Shown here: positions 24,181 through 33,305 of the stretch, piece by piece | How positions within the stretch are numbered: position 1 is the stretch's first letter | How the letters are laid out: each line of letters opens with the position of its first letter | Assembly (NCBI RefSeq): GCF_000011365.1 | Contig: NC_004463.1 | Coordinates: 8,790,001 to 8,854,000 of the forward strand | Direction: 5' to 3' | DNA from: Bradyrhizobium diazoefficiens USDA 110 | Lineage (GTDB): Bacteria; Pseudomonadota; Alphaproteobacteria; Rhizobiales; Xanthobacteraceae | Length of the DNA stretch: 64,000 nt | The notes under the pieces: generated by a model | Databases searched by the model: none | Told to the model about the DNA's origin: nothing | What the model saw: the letters and a program-made list of their open reading frames with translations, nothing else | Position numbers and translations under genes: made by a program

Positions 24181-24593
24181 CGCATCATTCCCTTCACGGT
24201 ATCTTTGTCCTTTTCAAGCTGCCTTATGGTCTCCCGCGGAGCCAGGCTGCGCGCGTCCAGCCGCTTGATGCCCATGGCAAACAAAGCGCCCGATATGGCA
24301 GCGGCGACAATCGCGGAAGTCAGGTAGGCAAATGTTGGCGACCACCCCCCGTTGATCAACGCGGATGCCAGGGCGAACAACGCCATGACGATGGCCGGGA
24401 TGACAAGGACGGCGCCCCCGGCCAAAAGTCCAAATGCTTTGCCGAGCCTTTGCACCTTTTCGCCAAGTTCGGCCTTCGCCAGGTCGACCTCATTCTGGAA
24501 AAGCTTCGTGACCTGAACCAGCGCATCTCCGACAAGGCCCGAAATGTTGCTAAGATCGCTTTTCCCCGTTTCGATGTCGTGCTCGATGCTCAT
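24177..24593 (-). CDS. phage-holin family (holin superfamily III-like) membrane protein
   Basis: A 138-residue protein. The N-terminal helix (NISGLVGDALVQVTKLFQNE, VDLAKAELGEK) precedes two membrane helices (FGLLAGGAVLVIPAIVMALF and YLTSAIVAAAISGALFAMGI). This is the widespread 'phage holin family' seen in chromosomal stress operons rather than lysis cassettes. It overlaps both neighbours by 4 bp (ATGA junctions), so the genes are translationally coupled. Confidence 0.85.
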   Translation of the reverse strand: MSIEHDIETGKSDLSNISGLVGDALVQVTKLFQNEVDLAKAELGEKVQRLGKAFGLLAGGAVLVIPAIVMALFALASALINGGWSPTFAYLTSAIVAAAISGALFAMGIKRLDARSLAPRETIRQLEKDKDTVKGMMR

Positions 24594-25255
24594 GATGCGC
24601 TGCCGTCCTGCGAAGGTGGCTTCTGCTGCTGTCCGGTCGGTGATCCCGTAGAGGTCTGGCCACCGAAGTCCTTGCTCGCATAAGCGGCTCGGCCGCCGGA
24701 TGAGCCAGCTTCCGCGCCTGTCGCCGAGCCCGTCCGCTGCGCGGTCGAGCTGCCTCCCGAAGCCTTCAGAAACCGTACAGCGGCGAACCCAGCCAAGACA
24801 GACAGGCCAAGAAAAGCCGCGGGTTGTCGCTTCGCAAAATCGGTCGCACCGTCGACGAGGTCGCGAAAGCTGCCGTCGCGAACCTTTGCGGCCGCGTCTT
24901 CCACATAATCGGCGGCTGAGTTGATACCGCGTGCGGCAAATGGCACGTCAGTTTGGAATGCGCCCGCGGCCTGGCGGAAGTTTCCGGCCAAGCGCTGGAT
25001 GAAATCGGCGCTGGTCTGCTGCTGTTCTCGTGCCCGTTCTTGGATCTGGTCGACGGTGCCGCTGGCGACGTTCTTGGCTGCATCGGTGGCTTCGCTGAAC
25101 TTGTCCCGTGCCATGTCCGCCGATGCCTGCAGGGCTTCTCCGGCGCGCTGCTTTATCTCGGCCCCTGCATCGCCGATCTGTTCCTTCAGACCGATGGAGG
25201 AGTTGCTCTTACCTTTGTTGAAGTTGGCCGGCTTGATGACGTCTGAATCGCTCAT
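24590..25255 (-). CDS. helical membrane-anchored stress protein
   Basis: A 221-residue protein. Residues 20-110 are an amphipathic, apolipoprotein-like helical region (EIKQRAGEALQASADMARDK, DQIQERAREQQQTSADF), then a hydrophobic stretch (PAAFLGLSVLAGFAAVRFL) and a Ser/Gly/Gln-rich tail. Similar rhizobial proteins are labelled nutrient-deprivation-induced. The start is MSDSDVIK at 25255, 10 bp after the stop of the DUF3618 gene. Confidence 0.75.
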   Translation of the reverse strand: MSDSDVIKPANFNKGKSNSSIGLKEQIGDAGAEIKQRAGEALQASADMARDKFSEATDAAKNVASGTVDQIQERAREQQQTSADFIQRLAGNFRQAAGAFQTDVPFAARGINSAADYVEDAAAKVRDGSFRDLVDGATDFAKRQPAAFLGLSVLAGFAAVRFLKASGGSSTAQRTGSATGAEAGSSGGRAAYASKDFGGQTSTGSPTGQQQKPPSQDGSAS

Positions 25256-25265
25256 GGTGTATCTC

Positions 25266-26234
25266 TCAGGTGCTAGAATTTCGGGAGGGGCTGAACGCCG
25301 CGTCGACAACTTCTGCGGCCGCTTCCTTGAGGTTGTCGGCCAGATTCTGGGTCATACGGCTCGCGTGCCGCCCCAGATCGGCTTCACTCACGCTCCTTGT
25401 CGCGGCATCGGCGGCCGACAACGTCGCATCCTTGGCCGCCTCCAAACCGGATTCAGCTGCTTCGCCTGCAGCGCGCTTCAGGCTATCGCTGGCGGGGCCG
25501 GCCGTCCGGTCTTCGAACTTCGTTTCCGGCAGGGCCGCCGCGATTATTGCGCCGATAGCGATGCCAAGTCCTCCGATCAGCGCGGCATTATCACCGATGA
25601 TCTGACGCGCTTGTTCTGGAGCGGCGTTCGCCGAATCCTTGATGGCGTCCATCCCTCTGGTGATGTTGTCACCGATCGCCCCTGCGGCCTCCGTTGCTCG
25701 AGCCTTGAGGTCGTCGGCTGATGTCTTGGCCGCATCCATGGCATCGTTGACCGCACCAGCGGCCCGCCCTTGGGACTCGGAGAGTTTCGCCTGCGCCCCA
25801 CTTTTCGCTTCCTGCACCCTCTCGGCAGTTTCGTCGATAAACCGACTGGCTCCATCCATCACGGGCGACACCGCTTCAGCAGCCCGGTCGCGCACGCTCT
25901 TGGAGGTAAGAGCGAGGCCCGCAGTAATCATGAGAAGCGGCAGGGGCACCCCTCGGGCCAATCGCAGCAGCGGCACAGCCACCGCGGTACCCGCGGCGAC
26001 CGCGCCCAGCGGGTTATTCATCATTTTCTGTTTGAGCTCTTTGACCCAGCCTTGAGCCGTGTCGCTCACATAGTCCGACACTTCCGATTTAATTCGCTGA
26101 GGCGTGACCATGTCACGCAGATCCTGCTTCGTGTCGGATAGTCCCTGCTTCAGACGGTCGACCGTGGCCGCCAGCTCCGCCCGGTTACGCTCGGACTCGC
26201 GTCGTAGCTCATCCACCGATCGTGTCATGTTCAT
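25266..26234 (-). CDS. DUF3618 family protein
   Basis: A 322-residue protein beginning with the DUF3618 motif (RSVDELRRESERNRAELAAT, VDRLKQGLSDTKQDLRDMVT), followed by hydrophobic segments near residues 85-125 (NNPLGAVAAGTAVAVPLLRL, PLPLLMITAGLALTS) and 230-245 (LIGGLGIAIGAIIAAALP), with long Ala-rich amphipathic helices between. The start was placed at MNMTRSVDEL, where the family begins. It heads a four-gene operon running to 23449, with an EcfG-like promoter 38 bp upstream. Confidence 0.85.
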   Translation of the reverse strand: MNMTRSVDELRRESERNRAELAATVDRLKQGLSDTKQDLRDMVTPQRIKSEVSDYVSDTAQGWVKELKQKMMNNPLGAVAAGTAVAVPLLRLARGVPLPLLMITAGLALTSKSVRDRAAEAVSPVMDGASRFIDETAERVQEAKSGAQAKLSESQGRAAGAVNDAMDAAKTSADDLKARATEAAGAIGDNITRGMDAIKDSANAAPEQARQIIGDNAALIGGLGIAIGAIIAAALPETKFEDRTAGPASDSLKRAAGEAAESGLEAAKDATLSAADAATRSVSEADLGRHASRMTQNLADNLKEAAAEVVDAAFSPSRNSST

Positions 26235-26271
26235 CCTCTTGGGCTCATTTTTGGACACTGCTTCGAGGACG

Positions 26272-26296
26272 AACTCGCCTTTGGTTGGATCGTTCC
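26272..26296 (-). promoter_or_regulatory. EcfG-like promoter of the DUF3618/holin operon
   Basis: Minus-strand GGAAC at 26296-26292, 17 bases, GTT at 26274-26272, with A in place of the consensus C before GTT. It is 38 bp upstream of the 26234 start. Confidence 0.6.
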
Positions 26297-26708
26297 TAGT
26301 TGCTCGTCCGGCGCTCTCGCGATCAAGAACGCTCGAAAGCAGGACAGACAGGTCTGGCGAATCCTTCCGCAAAGGCACGGAGGAACGGCCCTGAGTACTC
26401 CGCTGAACCGTCCACGTCCGGTTCTATCGCCGCCCACGTCGGCGGCATCGCCGCTTTCCCGGCTTCGCTCTCTTATGTCCCTCAGGTCCGGGAAGCATGG
26501 CGGCGGAGATTGGCGGACGACCCGTCTGCAACATGCTCGCCGCCCTCAAGCTGGGCCTTAGTCTCCCGGACAACAAGGAACGGGGCGAGTCTCCCCCTCG
26601 CGAGGTGAGCCTCGGCGCGACCAACATGCCCTCCAAGGTGCGATGGACTGCAGCTCCCTCGTGGCGGCGGCCGATCGCGTGCTCTAGGCCGCCAAGGACA
26701 GCGACCGC

Positions 26709-26939
26709 GATCGACTCGTCACGGCGATCGTAGAACCGACCGGCCTCCGGACGCCCTGCGTCCTCATCGACCGCTTCCGGGCCGGCCTGAAGCGGCACTT
26801 GCTCTCGTCGGCAGAAACAGGCCCACCATTCAAATGCGGGGTGCTGGGCGTTGTGCGGGCCGGCGGAGCGGTTGCGGGTGGCGATACCGCGCGGATTCGG
26901 CTCACGTCCACATCGTTTCGCGCCTTATCGACTTTGTAA
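26709..26939 (+). pseudogene. MOSC-domain gene, broken copy 2 (C-terminal part)
   Basis: An open frame of 76 codons without a start reads AIVEPTGLRTPCVLIDRFRA, GLKRHLLSSAE, GPPFKCGVLGVVRAGGAVAG, the conserved second half of a MOSC protein with its Cys residues. The first half is absent; the ~400 bases before it (26300-26708) hold only short frames I cannot assign. The remnant at 33306 contains the same segment. Confidence 0.8.
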
Positions 26940-27071
26940 GAGCCTGGTGCACAACCCGGCAACCCCATCGCCGAATCGAAACGCGTTCGGTAGTCGGGCC
27001 GGCACGGCCGGAAACAAGGTAACGGCGGTACGCTTAGGGCTGGGGAGGCAATCGACAGTCCGGGACTAACC

Positions 27072-27106
27072 AAGCCGCCGCGCCCAGCCGGCGGTTTCTT
27101 TTTTGA
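27072..27106 (+). terminator. Rho-independent terminator
   Basis: A 9-bp stem (27072-27080 with 27089-27097, one G-T pair) with an 8-base loop, followed by CTTTTTT. It is oriented for plus-strand transcription, apparently the end of the former MOSC gene, since no intact plus-strand gene precedes it. Confidence 0.75.
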
Positions 27107-27119
27107 CCTCGATATCACC

Positions 27120-27534
27120 TCAGGAGGCGTTCGCCCTCGCCCGTTCGCGCGCCTCGCGACGACGTTCGCGGCGTTCGCGCCGCCGCTTGGCACGGTCAGT
27201 AGGCTGAGGCAGGGGAGGAAGCTGGTTTGGAGTGACTATCGGAGCCGTAGCCTCCTCGACGAAAGGCGCGTGAATCGGTTCGGGCGCAGCGGGGCGAGCC
27301 TCCATGAACTCGAGCACTGCCCTCCCATTGGCCGTGATCTGCCATCCGCCGCTGATGCGTTCGACAAGCCCTTGTGAAAAGATGTCGAGATCCGGAACCC
27401 GGGCGCTTGGTTCGATCCGCCCATTCGCGGCCACTGGTCGCCAGGATGGCCATGTCGCGCTTGAGGTCTTCCATGAGGGCGAAGCCGTCCGAATAGCTCA
27501 CCAGGATCTTCAGCACCGTGACCTGGAAATTCAC
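27120..27534 (-). pseudogene. hypothetical conserved gene, frameshifted
   Basis: The first frame gives MNFQVTVLKILVSYSDGFAL, MEDLKRDMAILATSGREWAD, RTKR and the second continues RVPDLDIFSQGLVERISGGW, QITANGRAVLEFMEA with a Lys/Arg-rich tail. Together they make the ~135-residue winged-helix-like protein common in rhizobia. A few bases seem lost at about 27428, where the Leu-Ala-Ala-Arg expected at the joint is missing. It is either a recent pseudogene or a sequencing slip. Confidence 0.7.
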
Positions 27535-27549
27535 GCCCGCCTCGACCGA

Positions 27550-27750
27550 TCAGCGCGACATCGTGGGTGCGCGCGAAAGGGCATCACGGCCTACCTGCCT
27601 GAGTTCTTCCAGCGATACCTCACCTTTGGTAGCAGCCTCCAGTATCTTTGAGGCAACATGGGTACGCGCTCCGATCTCGCGGTGCGAAACGCTCTCGCAA
27701 ACTTCGTTTAAGACCGCGCGCAATAGCGCAGTAGTTGTCGGATCGAACAT
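27550..27750 (-). CDS. small hypothetical protein
   Basis: A 66-residue helical protein (MFDPTTTALLRAVLNEVCES, GARTHVASKILEAATKGEVS, LEELRQVGRDAL). It is a frequent rhizobial hypothetical. It lies 15 bp upstream of the frameshifted 27534 gene on the same strand, so both were probably one operon. The start is the ATG at 27750. Confidence 0.75.
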   Translation of the reverse strand: MFDPTTTALLRAVLNEVCESVSHREIGARTHVASKILEAATKGEVSLEELRQVGRDALSRAPTMSR

Positions 27751-27930
27751 GAATGCCCCCCAGAAGGGAAGACCCCATCATAGCCAACATTTCGCGTGCC
27801 GCGATTCAAAAATGTTAACGATTGCGATAGGCCAGTTGGTCTGACCGACCTTTTGGAAATTGGCTCGACGGTGGACTTACCTTGCAATATCGGGCAATTC
27901 GTAAGGCTATCTTCGAGATCAGGAAGTCGC

Positions 27931-29337
27931 GTGTCGAGACCTCACCGAGCCTATAGGCAGGTCGTTCTTTCGATGTCGGTAGTCATGCTCCTGGCAGCTG
28001 GCGCCGCGGCCCAGGAGGACAAGAAGACCGACGACGACAAGCCGGCCGATCCGGACACGGGTGAGAGCACCGTGGAGGAAAAGACGCTCGGCATTCTGCC
28101 CAATCCGCTGCAGAAGTACGGCGTGAAGTTCGCGGCCACTTACATAGGCGAGGCGTTTGGTAACGCTACCGGCGGCCTGAAACAGGGCGCTATCTACGAA
28201 GGTCGCCTCAACCTCGCGGTGGATGTCGACCTGCAGAAGCTCGTCGGCATCGACAAGCTCACTTTTCACGCCAACATGTTCCAGATCCATGGCGACGGTC
28301 TATCGCGCAGTAATCTTCAGAACTTCTTCGTCGTCAGCGGCATCGAGGCCTTGCCGTCGACGCGACTTTACGAAGCCTATTTCGAGAAGCAATGGGGCGC
28401 AAAGAAAGTCTCGTTGAAAGTCGGCCAGCTTGCCGCCGACAGCGAATTCTTCAACACCAAATATACTGACGTGTTCACCAACGCCTCGATGGGTTGGCCC
28501 GCGATCACCTCGCTCGATCTTCCCAGCGGCGGACCATCGCCACCTTTGGCGGCTATGGGCGCAAGGCTGCTGGTCAACGTAACTGACCAACTTTCGCTTC
28601 TGGGCGGGATCTTCGACGGCGACCAAGCCGGACCCGGCTCAGGCGACCCGCAGCAGCGCAATCGCTACGGCGTGAATTTTCGCGTCAACGATCCGCCGTT
28701 GCTTCTAGGTCAAATCCAGTACGCCTGGAACAACAAGAAGGGCGACCCGAACCTGACCGGCCAGGTCAAGTTGGGCGGCTGGCGCCATTTCGGCTCTTTC
28801 GCCGATCAACAGCTCGCGTCTAATGGCGTCTCGTTCGCCGCTCCCGGCACTAGCGCGGAGCCTCTATTGCTGGCAGGAGATATCGGTGGCTGGGCAGTGT
28901 TCGAGCAACAGATCTACCGGGTGCCTCACAGCGACGATCGTGGGATCGGTCTCTTCGCAAGGGCCGCTGGCGCGCCCGCCGATCGCAACCTGATCGATCT
29001 CTACGCCGATGCCGGCCTCGAGTTCATCGGCCTTCGCGACGACCGGCCCGACGACAAATTCGGGATCGCCGCGGGTTATGCGCATGTCTCAAAACGGGCG
29101 CAGGCGCTCGACGCCGACTACCGGACGTTGGTCAATCCAAGCTGGCCGATCCGAAGCTTCGAAGGATTGCTGACGGCCGTCTATCAGTATCAGATCAGGG
29201 ATGGCTGGACGGTACAGCCGAACTTTCAATACATCGTCCACCCCGGCGGTGGAGCAACATTACCCGTCGGCCCGCTGGCGGGGAAGATTCTCAAGAACGC
29301 TTCGGTGTTCGGCCTCAGGACCACACTCAAGTTCTAA
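27931..29337 (+). CDS. OprB-family carbohydrate-selective porin
   Basis: An outer-membrane beta-barrel of about 468 residues. From the GTG at 27931 the product starts with a signal peptide (HRAYRQVVLSMSVVMLLAAG, cleavage after AAA), then an acidic linker (EDKKTDDDKPADPDTG), then OprB features: GVKFAATYIGEAFGNATGG, YEGRLNLAVDVDLQKL, AYFEKQW, LKVGQLAADSEFF, and a terminal strand ending in Phe (LRTTLKF). An upstream ATG at 27796 would add 45 residues before the signal peptide and is rejected. It would allow sugar diffusion across the outer membrane. Its stop overlaps the stop of the convergent Nramp gene. Confidence 0.9.
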   Translation: MSRPHRAYRQVVLSMSVVMLLAAGAAAQEDKKTDDDKPADPDTGESTVEEKTLGILPNPLQKYGVKFAATYIGEAFGNATGGLKQGAIYEGRLNLAVDVDLQKLVGIDKLTFHANMFQIHGDGLSRSNLQNFFVVSGIEALPSTRLYEAYFEKQWGAKKVSLKVGQLAADSEFFNTKYTDVFTNASMGWPAITSLDLPSGGPSPPLAAMGARLLVNVTDQLSLLGGIFDGDQAGPGSGDPQQRNRYGVNFRVNDPPLLLGQIQYAWNNKKGDPNLTGQVKLGGWRHFGSFADQQLASNGVSFAAPGTSAEPLLLAGDIGGWAVFEQQIYRVPHSDDRGIGLFARAAGAPADRNLIDLYADAGLEFIGLRDDRPDDKFGIAAGYAHVSKRAQALDADYRTLVNPSWPIRSFEGLLTAVYQYQIRDGWTVQPNFQYIVHPGGGATLPVGPLAGKILKNASVFGLRTTLKF

Positions 29338-30644
29338 GACGACGAGCCCATGAACATCGTGGCGACCATGCCAACGATGCAGAGAGCCATCGCGGCGGTC
29401 GCCGCCCAGCCCAACCAGTACAAGGGCCCGGTGACGACAAGCTTGCCCATGACCTTCGGTCGCCGGACGAGCACCATCAGAAGGACCATCACAGGCGCGG
29501 CCAGCACTCCGTTGACCACAGCGCTCCAATAGAGGGCTTTGATCGGATCAATCGGGGTGAAGTTGAGCCCGATACCGCAGAACCCCGAAAGTGCCAGCAC
29601 GGAGTAGAACGCGATGGCCTCCTTCGGCTTACGGGACAGACCGACCTTCCAGCGACGCCCTTCGCCAATGGCGTATGCAGTTGAGCCGGCCAGGACAGGG
29701 ATCGCCAACAGTCCGGTCCCGACGATGCCGAGCGCGAAGATGAGCTCGGCGAAAGGACCTGCGATCGGCTTCAAGGCTTCCGCCGCTTGCGCCGAACTTT
29801 CGATGTCGGTCTTGCCCTGGGCGTGAAGCGTCGCCGCGGTCGTCACGATGATGGAAAGCGCGATGAGGTTTGAGAAGGCCATGCCGATCATCGTGTCCAG
29901 CCGGATACGCCGGAATTCTTCCGGTGCGTCAGACGAATCCTTCTTTAAAGGCTTCTTGTCGGCGTCGATTCGCTGCTCCTCGGCTTCTTGCGACGACTGC
30001 CAGACGAAGAGATAAGGCGATATCGTCGTGCCGAGAATGGCGACGAGCGTCGTCAAAAACGCAGCGTCCCAGCTTACGCGGGGGATTAGGACGCCCTTCA
30101 GCGCCTCCTCCCAAGGCACCTTTACGACGGCGAGAGCGATCACGTAGGCGAACAAGCTAAGCGTCAACCACTTCAGCACGGACACGTACCGGTCGTAATT
30201 GAAGAAGATTTGGGCGAGGACCGACAGAGTGCCGAACAGCACCACGTAGGCGATGCCGGGACCTCCGATCAAAAGCTTCAGCGCGTCCGCCATCGCGCCG
30301 AGATCGGCGGCGATGTTGATCGTATTGGCGACGAAAAGCAGTCCCACCAGACTCCAGACCCAAGCTGCGCCGAAGTTCCGGCATACATTCCCCGCGATGC
30401 CGTGGCCGGTCACTCGCCCTATCCGTCCGGAGATCTCCTGGATCGCAGCCATGAGGGGGTAAGAGAGCAGCATGGTCCAACCGATGCCGAACCCAAGCTG
30501 CGCGCCGGCCTGGCTGTAGGTGCCTATCCCGGACGGATCATCGTCGGACGCGCCGGTGATGAGGCCTGGTCCCAGCGTCGAGAGAAAGTTGCGGACGCGG
30601 AACGTCTTTCGCCTCTGAACCTTCGGTTCGATCGCCGCATCCAT
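29334..30644 (-). CDS. Nramp-family divalent metal transporter with non-canonical motifs
   Basis: About 436 residues with 11 membrane helices. Family features are LGPGLITGASDDDPSGIGTY, SYPLMAAIQEISGRIG and TGHGIAGNV. The metal-binding motif of TM1 is DPSG rather than DPGN, and the TM6 motif has ISPYLFVW where Mn/Fe transporters have a Met in MPHN. Metal choice is therefore uncertain. The ATG at 30644 follows TGGAGAA; the frame opens at 30680. Many soil alphaproteobacteria carry this subgroup. Confidence 0.85.
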   Translation of the reverse strand: MDAAIEPKVQRRKTFRVRNFLSTLGPGLITGASDDDPSGIGTYSQAGAQLGFGIGWTMLLSYPLMAAIQEISGRIGRVTGHGIAGNVCRNFGAAWVWSLVGLLFVANTINIAADLGAMADALKLLIGGPGIAYVVLFGTLSVLAQIFFNYDRYVSVLKWLTLSLFAYVIALAVVKVPWEEALKGVLIPRVSWDAAFLTTLVAILGTTISPYLFVWQSSQEAEEQRIDADKKPLKKDSSDAPEEFRRIRLDTMIGMAFSNLIALSIIVTTAATLHAQGKTDIESSAQAAEALKPIAGPFAELIFALGIVGTGLLAIPVLAGSTAYAIGEGRRWKVGLSRKPKEAIAFYSVLALSGFCGIGLNFTPIDPIKALYWSAVVNGVLAAPVMVLLMVLVRRPKVMGKLVVTGPLYWLGWAATAAMALCIVGMVATMFMGSSS

Positions 30645-30916
30645 TCGAATGGTTCTCCAAACATTCTGGGACAGTCTCATGCGCAGAACTAAGTCATCAA
30701 AGTGCTCGCCCGCCCGGGCGCTCGGCCAAGGAGGGAGGATCGAAGGCTGCTAGTGTCCGCGTCGCTCCGGGTAGGGTAGGTTCCGAACGGCGCCTGATAA
30801 CGGGCTGGAACCCCCGACGTTCCTTGGCCGGGAGCGGCGAGATCTGCTTGCGGACTTGCTGGTAAGGGCGGCCTGATAGTGTCACGATGTGCTATCGACA
30901 AATCCGGGGGTGTGTC

Positions 30917-32089
30917 ATGCGATCGCAGGTCCGGCTTCCCGATCCGATCGCCGCCGTCTTCATCACGGAGCAGCTCGCGGACCGCCAGACTGCCGCGCCT
31001 GACTTCCTGCGCGAAAAACTTGCCATTCAGAACCTTGCTGAGATGATGTCCGACCATCCGGATGAGGTGCTGCCCCGGCTGGTCAAACTCGGCATGGAAA
31101 TCTGCGGGGCTCACTCCGCCGGCATCAGCATCTTCGAGCCGGAAGTCGGCCAGTTCCGCTGGCACGCGCTCGCGGGCGAACTGGCGACCTTCGAAGGCGC
31201 GACGACACCGCGGAATTTCAGCCCCTGCGGGGTCTGCCTCGATCTGGCCCAGCCCATCCTCATGGAACATCCAGAACGTGCCTACGACTGGATCCGAGAC
31301 GCCGGGATCACGGTGCCCGAGGTGCTGCTCGTCCCATTGACCATGAAGGGGGCGGAGGCGATCGGGACGCTTTGGCTGGTGGCCGCCGACACAGGCCACT
31401 TCAACCAGGAGCATGCGCGGGTGATGGCCGAACTGTCGGCGTTCACGGGCATGGCCCTGCGCACGGTCCAGACCGCGCAGCGGCTTAAGCTCGCTGTGCA
31501 GCAGCAGGAAACCCTCATGCGGGAGATGAGCCATCGCATCAAGAACCTCTTCAGCGTCGCCGACAGCATGGTTCGCATGACGGCCCGGAACGCGGCGACC
31601 AAGGAAGAACTGGCCGAGACCTTGTCGGGCCGTCTGCATGCGCTGGCTCAAGCAAATGGTCTGATCCGCCGTTCCTTCGGCTCGGATGTCGCCGCCGTCG
31701 CGAGCCTCTCGGATCTGGTCGAACGAATCCTCCGCCCGCACGAAAGACAGCCTTCGGTCCTGGAGGGACCGGACCTCGTGATTGGAGAGCAGGCGGTGAA
31801 CCATTTGGCGCTGATTTTCCACGAACTGGCGACCAACGCCTCCAAATACGGTGCCTTGAGCCACGAAGGGGGCCGCGTGACCGTCACTTGGGCGACGGAA
31901 GCGGAGCGGCTCCGGATGGAGTGGACCGAGAGCGGCGCTTGCGGGGTTGACGCTCCGAAGACCACCGGTTTCGGCACAAAGCTGGTCGAGACTACGATCG
32001 AGCGGATCGGCGGTGAGATCGAGCGCGACTGGCGCCGCGAAGGTCTCCGTGTCCGGATCTCGCTGCCGCTCAAATCGCTGCGAAGCTGA
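30917..32089 (+). CDS. GAF-HWE sensor histidine kinase
   Basis: A 390-residue soluble kinase. Residues ~45-190 are a GAF sensor domain (LPRLVKLGMEICGAHSAGIS, PRNFSPCGVCLDLAQPILME). The HWE/HisKA_2 dimerisation domain follows with phospho-acceptor His in REMSHRIKNLFSVADSM, then the ATPase with N box FHELATNASKYGAL and G box TGFGTKLVETT. HWE kinases commonly feed the general stress response in alphaproteobacteria. No adjacent response regulator; the LuxR-type one at 53416 is far away. The start is MRSQVRLPDP at 30917. Confidence 0.9.
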   Translation: MRSQVRLPDPIAAVFITEQLADRQTAAPDFLREKLAIQNLAEMMSDHPDEVLPRLVKLGMEICGAHSAGISIFEPEVGQFRWHALAGELATFEGATTPRNFSPCGVCLDLAQPILMEHPERAYDWIRDAGITVPEVLLVPLTMKGAEAIGTLWLVAADTGHFNQEHARVMAELSAFTGMALRTVQTAQRLKLAVQQQETLMREMSHRIKNLFSVADSMVRMTARNAATKEELAETLSGRLHALAQANGLIRRSFGSDVAAVASLSDLVERILRPHERQPSVLEGPDLVIGEQAVNHLALIFHELATNASKYGALSHEGGRVTVTWATEAERLRMEWTESGACGVDAPKTTGFGTKLVETTIERIGGEIERDWRREGLRVRISLPLKSLRS

Positions 32090-32148
32090 CGAGCCTCTCG
32101 AGCAGGAACCCAACCTCCGCGGTGAAATTGAAGTTCGCGGAGGACATG

Positions 32149-33300
32149 ATGGCAGAACCCGGAAAGATTGGATCCAGACGCCCGGATGGCCCCGAATGGA
32201 GTTTGGCGGCAGCGCTAGGTCTCATGGCCGTCGCCTTTCTGTGGGAACGCATCTCACCGCCCGACCGGGTCGCTCAGGCGGAAAAGGACGAAACATTCCC
32301 AGAAACCGGAGAAGCCGACAGACACGCCTCGCCCACCGAAATCGCGACCGAAGGAGGAAATCGAGGACGCCAGGCGAGTTCGCCCGCCGAGATCCCGGCA
32401 CGAGGATGGAAGGACATCCTCTGGCGGGTCTATGGCAATATCGGCGATCACCGCGTCCTCGCGCTCGCTGCCGGCATGACCTACTACAGCTTGCTCGCCA
32501 TTTTCCCTGCCATTGCGGCGCTCGTCGCCATCTACGGTCTGTTCTCCGATCCCAGCAGCATCACCAAACACCTCGACGACGTCTCGAGCTTCATTCCGGG
32601 AGGCGCCGTCGAAGTGGCGCGCGAGCAATTGACGCGCGTCGCAACGAAGAGCAATCGGACCCTTGGTTTTACTTTCGCGATCGGTCTTGCGATCTCGCTC
32701 TGGAGCGCGAACGCCGCCATGAAGTCGTTGTTCGACACCCTGAACATCGTTTACGGCGAGCAGGAGAAACGCGGTTTCTTCAAGCTGAATGCGATGTCGC
32801 TAGGATTCACCGTCGGCGCGATCGCCTTCGTCGTGGCCGCGCTTGGCGCCGTCGTCGTCATCCCGGTGGTGTTGCACTACGTCGGATTGTCGAATGCGAC
32901 GGACCTGCTTGTCCGGATCGGACGCTGGCCTGCACTCTTCGTGGCTCTGGCCTTTGCCCTCGCCTGCATCTACCGGTTCGGTCCCAGCCGCCAGGCGCCG
33001 CGGTGGACGTGGATCACCTGGGGCAGCGCGGCTGCGGCCCTGCTCTGGCTCGCGGCATCCGGGCTGTTTTCTTTCTACGCCGCGAACTTCGGCACCTTCA
33101 ATGCCACCTATGGGTCCTTAGGCGCGGTGGTAGGCTTCATGACCTGGCTCTGGATCTCGGCGATCGTGATCCTGCTGGGAGCCGAGCTCAACGCCGAGAT
33201 GGAGCACCAGACGGCGCGCGACACCACGACGGGACAGCCTAGGCCGCTCGGCACCAGAGGCGCCAAGATGGCAGACACCGTGGGAGCCCCCCGATCTTGA
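32149..33300 (+). CDS. YihY/BrkB family inner-membrane protein
   Basis: About 383 residues. A ~90-residue hydrophilic lead contains a first hydrophobic segment (WSLAAALGLMAVAFLW). The YihY domain follows with six helices, including AAGMTYYSLLAIFPAIAALV, LGFTFAIGLAISLWSANAAM and AVVGFMTWLWISAIVILLGA, and the family endings ELNAEMEHQT and GPSRQAPRW. The ATG at 32149 fits GGAGG at 5 bp; an ATG at 32122 is in frame. The function of the family is unsettled; it is not an RNase. Confidence 0.88.
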   Translation: MAEPGKIGSRRPDGPEWSLAAALGLMAVAFLWERISPPDRVAQAEKDETFPETGEADRHASPTEIATEGGNRGRQASSPAEIPARGWKDILWRVYGNIGDHRVLALAAGMTYYSLLAIFPAIAALVAIYGLFSDPSSITKHLDDVSSFIPGGAVEVAREQLTRVATKSNRTLGFTFAIGLAISLWSANAAMKSLFDTLNIVYGEQEKRGFFKLNAMSLGFTVGAIAFVVAALGAVVVIPVVLHYVGLSNATDLLVRIGRWPALFVALAFALACIYRFGPSRQAPRWTWITWGSAAAALLWLAASGLFSFYAANFGTFNATYGSLGAVVGFMTWLWISAIVILLGAELNAEMEHQTARDTTTGQPRPLGTRGAKMADTVGAPRS

Positions 33301-33305
33301 GGCAC

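Noticed and set aside
24177-24593. Prophage lysis cassette
   Set aside because: The holin-family protein sits in a stress operon without endolysin or phage structural genes.
30689-32113. Long minus-strand open frame of 474 codons
   Set aside because: It is antisense to the GAF-HWE kinase, whose domains are unmistakable; its composition is that of a third-position shadow in GC-rich DNA.
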